A stretch of 6,864 nt of DNA from Deltaproteobacteria bacterium UBA5756 (GTDB taxonomy: Bacteria; Desulfobacterota; Syntrophorhabdia; Syntrophorhabdales; Syntrophorhabdaceae). Positions 1-6,121 of this stretch are shown here, in pieces (position 1 is the first letter of the stretch; every line of letters begins with the position of its first letter). The notes below the pieces were generated by a model. The model was not told where the DNA came from. It searched no databases and saw only the letters and a program-made list of their open reading frames with translations. The position numbers were made by a program, and so were the translations under genes. The stretch is from NCBI GenBank assembly GCA_002418985.1, contig DIFE01000013.1:1-6864 (forward strand). Direction: 5' to 3'.

Positions 1-776
1 CCGAAGGGGCGGGTGTCGCTAATCAGGAAAGGGATTCGCTCCCCGAAGTAGCGCTGCCGATCGTCGTAACTGCTGCCATCATTGTTTCCCAGGACAAGGC
101 CGGCGTCATTGAAGGCCTGAATGACACCGATCTGGCCCGCATGAGCGATCGTTGCGGCACTATGGCTTCCATCAGTCGGGTTGAATACGACTACCACAAT
201 GTATGGATTGAAATTTCTGTAGAAAGCCGGGAAATCGAAGTTCCTCCCCATAATCAGGGGGCCGCCCCCGGTATAATCGCCCCAGACCGCTATGCTCGAG
301 CAATGGTTCCGATCTCCTGTCGCCGCCGCCGCGGTTGGACCGGGGGAGATTAAGAAGTCAAAGGATTCGTTCAGGACGGCAATCTCGTCAATCCCCATCC
401 CCGACGTCTCGGACATACCCTCCCCGATATCCCGGAGGCGTTTCGGATAGAGCTTGAACAACTTTTTCGAGAACTCCCCAAGATGCCCGTCCGCGGATGC
501 TACCTTGTTGAGAGTGAATTGCCTGACGACCTCCGTATACATTCCACGGATCTCCGGGGCGAGCAGTTTGCCGTACTGGCGTCCCATCTGCCGGTAGGTT
601 CCGTTGAGTTCCACGACCTTGATCTTGCCGTAGTGATAGAGCGCCCCCTTCTCGAAAACTTTGACAACAGGTGGTTTCGTTCCTTCGGCGGCGCAGACGA
701 CCGCGCCTCCCTCGTAGCCTGCCAGGACAACGACCAGTAACAAGACCGCAATGATGTTCCGGATGTTCTTCAGCAC
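1..776 (-). CDS. Exported C45-family / linear amide C-N hydrolase (Ntn-hydrolase), 3' end off window
   Basis: The visible 258 codons open with a GTG at 774-776, preceded by GGAGGA with 8 nt spacing; no in-frame ATG occurs until Met64 inside the conserved domain, so the GTG is preferred. Residues 1-29 are a signal peptide (basic start, hydrophobic LLLVVVLAG, possible cleavage near VCAA|EG), so the enzyme should act outside the cytoplasm. The NGTYRQMGRQYGKLL segment (58-72), then NHCSS with Cys159, and GRNFDF (177-182) follow the order of the C45 acyl-CoA:6-aminopenicillanate acyltransferase-like and choloylglycine-hydrolase-like Ntn families. In those families the Cys becomes the N-terminal nucleophile after self-cleavage and the GRN-D segment builds the active site; Cys159 as nucleophile is inferred from this. 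The natural substrate is not visible: an N-acyl amide, an acylated amino acid or a small peptide is possible. The gene lies 137 nt downstream of the cysteine-rich exported protein on the same strand. The C-terminal half is outside the window. Confidence 0.85.
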   Translation of the reverse strand, partial: MLKNIRNIIAVLLLVVVLAGYEGGAVVCAAEGTKPPVVKVFEKGALYHYGKIKVVELNGTYRQMGRQYGKLLAPEIRGMYTEVVRQFTLNKVASADGHLGEFSKKLFKLYPKRLRDIGEGMSETSGMGIDEIAVLNESFDFLISPGPTAAAATGDRNHCSSIAVWGDYTGGGPLIMGRNFDFPAFYRNFNPYIVVVVFNPTDGSHSAATIAHAGQIGVIQAFNDAGLVLGNNDGSSYDDRQRYFGERIPFLISDTRPF

Positions 777-858
777 GACGGACGTCCTCCTGCCAGTGAA
801 AGACAAACGATCAACCACCCTGCTTAAAACGATATAGTATTATCCGGCTGATGAAATC

Positions 859-904
859 ACACCCTTTTTTGAAAAGGTGTTTACCGGTAAGGAAAATCTT
901 CCTT
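859..904 (-). terminator. Two small hairpins after the cysteine-rich gene; possible weak terminator
   Basis: Reading the minus strand, AAGGAA-GATT-TTCCTT (889-904) begins about 10 nt after the stop of the cysteine-rich gene. It is followed by the perfect palindrome ttaccggtaa (881-890) and a second hairpin (859-880) whose arms ACACC/TTTT pair with AAAA/GGTGT around one bulged base. Neither hairpin is followed by a run of T, so strong intrinsic termination is not indicated. They may attenuate or stabilise a transcript that reads through into the hydrolase gene. The remaining gap 777-858 has an AT-rich TAATACTATA stretch (minus strand) that could be a -10 region, without a convincing -35. Confidence 0.3.
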
Positions 905-913
905 CTGTCTCTT

Positions 914-1285
914 TTACTGACAGTAGGTATTGGGAAATTTCCCCTTGCATTCATAGGGCGTACAGCAGGGCGTGCCGTTTAAAATGCATGTCAGGCCTTT
1001 CTCGATGCATCTGGCGCCCTGAGCGCTGCTTACGGTCACAAGACCGCCTCGGGTATTCTCGCTCTTCTTGTTTTTGCATCTTTTCTGGCAACCGCTGACG
1101 CCACGAAAACAGCTATCCATGCAGCTGGCAGCTTCCTTGCTGTCTTCCTTGGCCGTTTGTCTGCACATCTTCACACATGTTTGGAAAGGACCATCGCAAT
1201 CACTCTCGCAATCAGCCAGGGCAACACCCGACAAAAACGTTAAAAAAACCAACACTGCAACCAATATCGATCCTGTCTTTCGCAT
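914..1285 (-). CDS. Small exported cysteine-rich protein: twin CX3CX6CX3C units plus C-terminal knottin-like domain
   Basis: This 123-residue protein starts at an ATG (1283-1285) with GGAGG 6 nt upstream. Residues 1-24 form a clear signal peptide (MRKTG, then a long hydrophobic stretch, cleavage expected at ALA|DC), so it should be secreted or periplasmic, where disulfides form. The mature part holds 14 cysteines in three blocks. Cys26/30/37/41 and Cys55/59/66/70 repeat the same CX3CX6CX3C spacing, which suggests two short helices pinned together by disulfides. After a polar linker (71-92), Cys93/100/107/108/113/122 read C-x6-C-x6-CC-x4-C-x8-C, which fits the inhibitor-cystine-knot consensus seen in spider and cone-snail toxins and other knottins. 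I recognise no named bacterial family for the whole protein. The cysteine spacing is seen directly; the folds are inferred, and the function is unknown (toxin, protease inhibitor, metal or redox binding are all possible). The gene is divergent from the DUF294 gene, and the exported C45-type hydrolase follows on the same strand. Confidence 0.85.
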   Translation of the reverse strand: MRKTGSILVAVLVFLTFLSGVALADCESDCDGPFQTCVKMCRQTAKEDSKEAASCMDSCFRGVSGCQKRCKNKKSENTRGGLVTVSSAQGARCIEKGLTCILNGTPCCTPYECKGKFPNTYCQ

Positions 1286-1366
1286 TTCATACCTCCGGGC
1301 TGGTCAATTTAACACGTAAGATCCTTTGTTTCTATGACCCGCGTTCGGCCACGCTTTTGGAGGTCG

Positions 1367-1445
1367 AACCGGAAAACTTTGTCATTCTTTGTTTCTTCAT
1401 TATAATATATCAATGAGACATAATGACGAGACAAATGTTCCGGTT
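1367..1445. promoter_or_regulatory. Possible operator elements in the divergent control region
   Basis: An exact 8-bp inverted pair, aaccggaa (1367-1374) and ttccggtt (1438-1445), brackets the candidate promoter between the divergent cysteine-rich and DUF294 genes. A direct repeat gagaca occurs at 1415-1420 and 1428-1433, 13 nt apart, just after the -10 box. Such an arrangement could bind a regulator acting on both genes, but chance is not excluded. The rest of 1286-1569 shows only a 5-bp hairpin (ccatg/catgg, 1496-1509). Confidence 0.25.
1379..1406 (+). promoter_or_regulatory. Candidate sigma70-type promoter for the DUF294 gene
   Basis: TTGTCA (1379-1384) and TATAAT (1401-1406) are separated by 16 nt on the plus strand. 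Transcription would begin near 1413 and leave a leader of about 160-170 nt. The -10 lies in the near-palindrome attataat, so a minus-strand TATAAT also exists at 1399-1404, but without a good -35 on that strand. Confidence 0.45.
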
Positions 1446-1569
1446 TGTTTGCCAGTAATCGCTTTTTTCATCGTTTGGGACAACTGATGTGGTCCCCATG
1501 CATTCATGGACAGGTGAAAATGAGTTCAGGCTCGCCAGGCTTTAGGTCGCAAAGCACCATGCAGCACAG

Positions 1570-3663
1570 GTGGATCAAGCTATGAAGGTGTGTAGTATTC
1601 TGCTGAAACAGGGTTGTATCGAAGAGGAATCCATTGAAAAGGCTTTGAGGATCCAGGCCGGCAGCGACAAGCCTATCGGCGAGATTCTCCTTGAGATCGG
1701 CGCCGTGCAGGATGCGGCCCTCAAAGGCGCTCTGGATCTTCAATCCGATCTTGAAAAGGAACGCTTTTCGGACAAGATGGCCTTCCTGGAAACCATAGAG
1801 CCATTCGACAGGCTCGACGCCGCCAGCCTCGAGCAGATCTGCGAGACCATGGAATGGAAACAATTCGCGACCGGTGAGTTGGTCCAGAAGGAAGGGACAG
1901 CGGGAGAGTTTTTCCATGTCGTGAAGAACGGCCTGGCGAAGATATTCATGGAGAAGGACGGCGAAGAAAAGGTCGTCGGTTTCCTTGGCGAAGGGGATTT
2001 TTGCGGAGCGACGGCCCTCCTGTCCGACGGCATCAACCCTTCAACTGTCGTCACGATCGAGCAAACCCTCTGTCTCGCCCAGAACAGGGACGCCTTTACA
2101 GCCATGGTAGAGATCCACCCTCAGTTTGCGGGCTATTTCAATCAACTGATCATCCGCCAGTCGAAGACAATCTTCGCCAAACTTCTTGCCACCGGAACCG
2201 GGGCCATGGCACAGGTGGAGCCCTTCCTGTACAGCAAACGGGTGAAAGATCTGATATCTCCCAGGCAGGTCTTCTGTGCCGAGAGTGACACCCTGGAAGG
2301 GGCAGCCCGCAGACTTATCGGGGAGGATGTCAAAACGGCGGTGGTCATTGACAGCAATAAGAAGGTCATTGGGACGATCGGCCTCAAGGAACTTGTCGAT
2401 GCCTCACTCCTCAAAGGCGCCAGTCCCCGGCAAACCATCGGCCCCATCGTCGAAAAGGGATTAAAGGCCATCAATTCCGACAGTTACTTCTTTGACGCCC
2501 TTCATGAAATGATGAGAAAGCGGACCGACACCCTCATAGTAATGACCGGAGAGAAGATCGATGGGGTCCTGACGAGCCTCGACCTCCTGCAATTCCGGGG
2601 AAGAGAGGTCCTTTCCCTCATACGAAACATAGAGGACGCGAGAAGCTTCGACGAACTCAACCTCCTGCGCCAGGACGTGGAGAGCGTGCTGAGGGTATTG
2701 ATAGGGGACGGTGCGGTTGCTTCCCATGCATGCAAGATCGTGAGCGAACTGAACGACAAGATTGTAAGGAGGGCCATAAGGCTCTCGGAGAAAACCCTCG
2801 GGGCGCCGCCGATCCCTTATGCATGGCTCGGACTGGGAAGCGAGGGGAGAAAAGAGCAAACACTTCTCACCGATCAGGATAATGCCATCCTCTTCGATTC
2901 CCCCGGGAACAGCGAAAAGGCGAGATCGGCGGAAGAATACTTCAGGACCCTTTCGGACAGGGTCGTGAACGGGTTGAACGAATGCGGCTTCCCCCTCTGC
3001 AAGGGCAATATCATGGCAACCAACCCCCGGTACTTCGGCGATCTTTCGTCGTGGAAAGAGAAGACGACCCGCTGGATAAGCGTCAGCGCCGAAAAGGGGG
3101 AAGATCTTGTCGATATCTATACATTCCTTGATTTCAGAGCTGTTTACGGCAGCGAAATCCTTGAGGAGACGCTCAGGTCCCACGTCATCGGTGAATTTCG
3201 TAAACACACCTATGCGCTGCGAATGCTTGCCCAACCGATAGTTTCCATTCCGATCCCACTGGGTTTTTTCAAGAATTTCCTCGTGGAAAAGAACGGAAAA
3301 TACAAGAATACAGTCAACATCAAGACCCACGGGCTCCTTCCGCTGTCCACATGCGTGAAGCTCCTCGCTTTCTTCGGCGAGGTCACCGAGGTCAACACCC
3401 TCGAGAGGATCAGGGGACTCGCGGAAAAAGGCATCATTCCCGCCGACAGGTCAGAGTTCTTCGAACAGGCCTTCGAGACCTTCCTGGCCCTTAAGATCCA
3501 CAACAACCTGAACAACCTCGACCAGGGGAGGGATTTCAGCAACAACATCAATCCTGCCCTCCTCGGCACAAAACAAAAACAATTGCTCAAGGATTCCTTT
3601 CTCGCCGTCTCGGAGATGCAGAAGATCACAAAGGATGTTCTCAGGGTAGCGGACAACGTCTGA
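1570..3663 (+). CDS. Multi-sensor DUF294 protein: MshEN-like + cNMP-binding-like + two CBS + nucleotidyltransferase-like domain
   Basis: A 697-residue soluble signalling protein; no signal peptide or membrane segment is seen. Residues 6-58 contain two 24-residue motifs separated by five residues, each ending in a L-x3-L-x2-Q-like pattern, as in MshEN/T2SSE N-terminal domains. Residues 70-195 are a cyclic-nucleotide-binding fold (GEGDFCGATALL), 223-345 a CBS pair, and 360-545 a DUF294 nucleotidyltransferase-like domain with GSEGRKEQ (423-430), TDQDNA (434-439: Asp435, Asp437) and a likely third acidic site at Asp515 or Asp521. Residues 563-697 match the DUF294 C-terminal helical region. The GlnB-uridylyltransferase-like GS...D-x-D core suggests transfer of a nucleotide to an unknown partner (inference). 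Start: GTG at 1570, or ATG at 1582 (Met5), which has AGGTGG 8 nt upstream and may be the true start; an in-frame stop at 1543 limits other choices. The expected Glu and Arg of the cyclic-nucleotide pocket are replaced by Ala147 and Pro157. Confidence 0.93.
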   Translation: MDQAMKVCSILLKQGCIEEESIEKALRIQAGSDKPIGEILLEIGAVQDAALKGALDLQSDLEKERFSDKMAFLETIEPFDRLDAASLEQICETMEWKQFATGELVQKEGTAGEFFHVVKNGLAKIFMEKDGEEKVVGFLGEGDFCGATALLSDGINPSTVVTIEQTLCLAQNRDAFTAMVEIHPQFAGYFNQLIIRQSKTIFAKLLATGTGAMAQVEPFLYSKRVKDLISPRQVFCAESDTLEGAARRLIGEDVKTAVVIDSNKKVIGTIGLKELVDASLLKGASPRQTIGPIVEKGLKAINSDSYFFDALHEMMRKRTDTLIVMTGEKIDGVLTSLDLLQFRGREVLSLIRNIEDARSFDELNLLRQDVESVLRVLIGDGAVASHACKIVSELNDKIVRRAIRLSEKTLGAPPIPYAWLGLGSEGRKEQTLLTDQDNAILFDSPGNSEKARSAEEYFRTLSDRVVNGLNECGFPLCKGNIMATNPRYFGDLSSWKEKTTRWISVSAEKGEDLVDIYTFLDFRAVYGSEILEETLRSHVIGEFRKHTYALRMLAQPIVSIPIPLGFFKNFLVEKNGKYKNTVNIKTHGLLPLSTCVKLLAFFGEVTEVNTLERIRGLAEKGIIPADRSEFFEQAFETFLALKIHNNLNNLDQGRDFSNNINPALLGTKQKQLLKDSFLAVSEMQKITKDVLRVADNV

Positions 3664-3689
3664 AGACGGTTGTGGCCGTCTTCAGACGT
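3656..3689. terminator. 14-bp-stem hairpin between convergent genes
   Basis: The arms acgtctgaagacgg (3656-3669) and ccgtcttcagacgt (3676-3689) are exactly complementary around a 6-nt loop (ttgtgg). The left arm contains the last codon and TGA stop of the DUF294 gene; the right arm ends 9 nt before the stop of the convergent DUF4919-like gene. It is symmetric and could stop transcripts from both sides. The downstream T-runs are weak on both strands (ATTTCTTTTG starts 11 nt later on the plus strand), so termination efficiency is uncertain. Confidence 0.6.
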
Positions 3690-3698
3690 AAAGCCTGG

Positions 3699-4355
3699 CT
3701 ATTTCTTTTGAAGGTTTTTGGTTAACCAATGGCGAGGAATGTCAATGTTGAAATAAAGGGTCGATTTTTGGCCGGTCTTTCTGCTTTCGACATCCATCCT
3801 GTCGTAGTCATGACCGTTTGCAGCCAACGTGCTGGTCTTGACCGATTTAAGCCCGTTTGCATTAATAACAAAATATTCTTCCGGAACGGATATGACAACA
3901 ATCGCCTTTTCAGGGGTAGTCCCGTCACCCGAGGCATAGAGTGAACCGACAAGCCCTTGCAGGACAGAGGTGTGAAAGGCGTATCTTTCTGAATTCCCTG
4001 TTTCTCTGTAAGCAATCCTGCATAACAGATGAATATCGAGGTCGACATAATTCGTTTCCAATACGGTGTGGGCATGCTTGACGGCCTGCGCATAATTCTT
4101 CTTCTTAAGGGCGTCGAATGCCGCATCTTTTACGCTGTTGTCGGCACCGTAAGGTTTATAGTCCGGGGTCTTTGTGTAGGCAAGCCTCAGCGCCTGAAAA
4201 TCGACACTTGTGTCATTATTCTTCAGTTTTGCCAGCATCTCATAATAGTCAGGCATGTCGGCGGCGGCGGCCTGGTTCTGGCCGACCATAACGGCCGTTA
4301 CCCCCATCATGGCAATGATGGCAACGATACAAAACGTTCTTAGTGTTATTTTCAT
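3699..4355 (-). CDS. Exported DUF4919-like protein
   Basis: This 218-residue protein starts at an ATG preceded by AAGGAG with about 6 nt spacing. Residues 1-32 are a signal peptide (MKITLRT, hydrophobic core, cleavage expected after QAAAA before DMPD), so it is probably periplasmic or secreted. Conserved-looking blocks are VDFQALRLAY-TKTPDYKPYG (51-70), a TPR-like helical part with AFDALKKKNYAQAVKHAHTV (79-98), SGDGTTPEKAIVVISVPEEY (142-161), DYDRMDV (183-189) and LYFNIDIP near the C-terminus (200-207). From memory this pattern is that of DUF4919, a family without a known biochemical role; the match should be confirmed with a profile. It stands alone: convergent with the DUF294 gene and separated by 271 nt from the helicase gene upstream. 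No catalytic residues are evident. The single cysteine in the mature part (Cys112) lies in the helical region. Confidence 0.8.
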   Translation of the reverse strand: MKITLRTFCIVAIIAMMGVTAVMVGQNQAAAADMPDYYEMLAKLKNNDTSVDFQALRLAYTKTPDYKPYGADNSVKDAAFDALKKKNYAQAVKHAHTVLETNYVDLDIHLLCRIAYRETGNSERYAFHTSVLQGLVGSLYASGDGTTPEKAIVVISVPEEYFVINANGLKSVKTSTLAANGHDYDRMDVESRKTGQKSTLYFNIDIPRHWLTKNLQKK

Positions 4356-4550
4356 GATCTTCTCCTTTAATTAACCGGTTGTTAATATGATCATTCAAGC
4401 CTCGCGCCTGATCCGGGAGCGATGAACGTAATTCAATACGCCCAAGTCTTTATGTTCTCAGAAATCAGACAAAACTTGAAGCAAAAAAGTTCCCGGCTAA
4501 CAGGCAAGCGGCTTGAGCTTAGGTGATGCCGGAGAACCACACGATGAGTG
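4356..4550. other. Gene-free stretch upstream of the DUF4919-like gene
   Basis: No convincing coding frame or RNA gene is seen. It holds the ribosome binding site of the DUF4919-like gene and two short palindromes next to it (ttaattaa, aaccggtt). On the minus strand TTGAAT with TTAATT 18 nt later is only a weak promoter candidate. Confidence 0.4.
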
Positions 4551-4608
4551 ACTGGATGAACTTCAGGATGAACCGAATAGGTCCGGTTTATCCTGAAGTT
4601 CATCCAGT
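4551..4608. repeat. 25-bp near-perfect inverted repeat (long hairpin)
   Basis: The left arm (4551-4575, starting actggatgaacttcagg) and right arm (4584-4608, ending gaagttcatccagt) are complementary over 25 bp with a single G-T wobble, around an 8-nt loop (aataggtc). It lies 18 nt beyond the stop of the helicase gene on the minus strand. No T-run follows on the minus strand and only TTTCTTT on the plus strand, so this is not a textbook intrinsic terminator for the helicase, although it may protect or end its mRNA. Other readings are a palindromic dispersed repeat (REP- or MITE-like) or a structured RNA. No second copy is visible in the window. Confidence 0.7.
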
Positions 4609-4626
4609 TTCTTTACAGGAGACTAT

Positions 4627-5991
4627 CTAGGCCTCTTTGCGGGTCGATGATTTGGCTGGTTTTCTTCGCTTCCACTGTCTTGTTGGCGAAGGCGGCCCTG
4701 CGGTTTTGGCCGCGGGGGCCGTGCTTGTCGGGGGTTTCGGGGAAGGACCGGTTCTGGGCCCTGCAACTGCAGTTCCTGGCGCGGCGTGTTTTTCCGCCTT
4801 TGTTTGGGTGTTGCGGTGTTGGGGCGGCCGGGGTGGGCGGGCGAACTCGGTATCACGCCTGGGCGCCGTTTTCGTGTAATCGAAACCATCCAGGATGCGG
4901 CGCTCGATTTTGCTGCCCAGCACACGTTCGATGCTTTTTATCAGGGACTCGTCTTCCTGGCTTGCGAAAGTGAAGGCGTCGCCGGTCTTCGCTGCGCGGC
5001 CGGTGCGGCCGATCCGGTGCGTGTATGCGTCGGTGGTATCGGGCATGTCGTAGTTGATGACATGGGATATGCTCAGTACATCGATGCCCCGTGCCGCGAT
5101 ATCCGTTGCGACCAGGATCTGGTACGAGCCGTTGCGGAAGCCGTCGAGGGCATCCTGACGCTTGTTCTGCGACAGGTTCCCCTGGAGCGAGGCAGCGCTG
5201 TATCCTGCCTTCTGCAATTCCTGGCCGATGCGTTTTGCGCGGTACTTGGTGCGCGTGAAGATCAGGATGGATTCGGAATCGGTCTGCTTGAGAAGCTCCA
5301 TGAGAAGTCCGGTCTTGAGATGCTGGGCGACGGGAAAGATCGCATGGGACACCGTGGCGGCAGGGGCCGTATGACCGATCTTCACCGTGACCGGATCGCG
5401 GAGTACTTCGTCGGTCAGCTTCCGGATGCTGTCGGCCATGGTGGCAGAGAACATAAGCGTCTGTCGCTGCCTGGGTAACTGTTTGACAATCCGCCTGATG
5501 TCGGGGAGAAAGCCCATGTCGAACATGCGGTCCGCCTCGTCAAGGACGAGGACTTCCAGGTTTTCAAGGTTGATCGTCCTTTGTTCGAGATGGTCGAGCA
5601 GGCGGCCCGGGCAGGCCACGACAATATCGACGCCGGCGCGAAGTTTCTGCACCTGCGGGTTCACGCCAACGCCGCCGTAGATCGTGCAACTTTTCAGATG
5701 CGTGTTGCTCCCCAGTTCCCCGACCGACACATGGATCTGTTCCGCCAGTTCCCGTGTGGGTGCGATGATCAGCGAGCGTACCTTGCCTCGCGGGCCCGGG
5801 AGCAGATGCTGCAGAATCGGCAGCACGAACGCAGCCGTTTTGCCCGTCCCGGTTTGGGCAAGGCCCATAACGTCCTTACCGGCAAGGACCGGCGGTATGG
5901 CCTGGCGTTGTATGGGGGTCGGGACTTGATAACCGAGCGCCCTGACACGGGCCTCGATTTGCGGATGAAATTTGAATGAACTAAAACTCAC
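4627..5991 (-). CDS. rhlE: DEAD-box ATP-dependent RNA helicase, RhlE type
   Basis: The 454-residue protein unwinds RNA duplexes using ATP, in roles such as ribosome assembly or RNA turnover at low temperature (family knowledge). All core motifs are present in order: Q-motif with F6 and PTPIQ (24-28), motif I AQTGTGKT (45-52), Ia PTRELA (78-83), GG (106-107), Ib as CPGR rather than the usual TPGR (127-130), DEAD (151-154), SAT (182-184), motif IV LIFTRTK (243-249), V TDIAARGID (296-304) and VI HRIGRTGR (325-332). A Pro/Lys/Arg/Ala-rich disordered tail (about 375-454) probably binds RNA. The start is GTG (5989-5991) with AGAAGG 4 nt upstream; the MSFSSFKFHP beginning matches the usual RhlE start. 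RhlE is preferred over DeaD/CsdA or SrmB because of the short core and simple basic tail. A strong promoter and a leader of about 124 nt precede it; a long inverted repeat follows its stop. Confidence 0.93.
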   Translation of the reverse strand: MSFSSFKFHPQIEARVRALGYQVPTPIQRQAIPPVLAGKDVMGLAQTGTGKTAAFVLPILQHLLPGPRGKVRSLIIAPTRELAEQIHVSVGELGSNTHLKSCTIYGGVGVNPQVQKLRAGVDIVVACPGRLLDHLEQRTINLENLEVLVLDEADRMFDMGFLPDIRRIVKQLPRQRQTLMFSATMADSIRKLTDEVLRDPVTVKIGHTAPAATVSHAIFPVAQHLKTGLLMELLKQTDSESILIFTRTKYRAKRIGQELQKAGYSAASLQGNLSQNKRQDALDGFRNGSYQILVATDIAARGIDVLSISHVINYDMPDTTDAYTHRIGRTGRAAKTGDAFTFASQEDESLIKSIERVLGSKIERRILDGFDYTKTAPRRDTEFARPPRPPQHRNTQTKAEKHAAPGTAVAGPRTGPSPKPPTSTAPAAKTAGPPSPTRQWKRRKPAKSSTRKEA

Positions 5992-6115
5992 GGCACCTTC
6001 TCTGTTACTATAGATTAGTAGCCAAGTAAAATATGACAGTATTTTATTTCGTCAGGGGAACGTTTTGGACAAACCGTTACATAAGTCTTTCGCGTAACCT
6101 TTTACTTCGTTACTT
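5992..6115 (-). other. Long 5' leader of the rhlE-like gene
   Basis: Transcription predicted from the promoter at 6122-6150 gives about 124 untranslated nucleotides. On the transcript strand, GTAAC, GTTAC and GTAAC occur in turn within 6073-6110, so the central GTTAC can pair with either neighbour in mutually exclusive 5-bp stems. Further on, a 7-bp all-A/T hairpin (taaaata / tatttta, 6027-6046, 6-nt loop) lies about 36 nt before the start codon. Long leaders are common for cold-induced helicases and cold-shock mRNAs; regulation here is an inference. Confidence 0.4.
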
Positions 6116-6121
6116 GCGAAC

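Noticed and set aside
1520..1580. ggtcgcaaagcacc near the DUF294 start resembles the GCAAAGC segment of c-di-GMP (GEMM) riboswitches.
   Set aside because: The other conserved segment and the second stem with its receptor loop are not found at the right distances, and the needed 3' part would fall inside the coding region.
2461..3330. Open minus-strand frame of 289 codons opposite the DUF294 gene.
   Set aside because: The plus-strand protein has clear domain motifs throughout this span; the antisense frame has no recognisable motif and no good ribosome binding site.
4623..4925. A second minus-strand frame overlaps the helicase tail and is also basic and Pro-rich, raising the idea of a frameshift.
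   Set aside because: The annotated frame is continuous from start to stop and its tail is normal for RhlE; no slippery sequence was seen at the overlap.
4786..5478. Open plus-strand frame of 230 codons opposite the helicase gene.
   Set aside because: It lies fully antisense to conserved DEAD-box motifs and reads as low-quality Gly/Arg/Val-rich protein typical of a GC-rich shadow frame.
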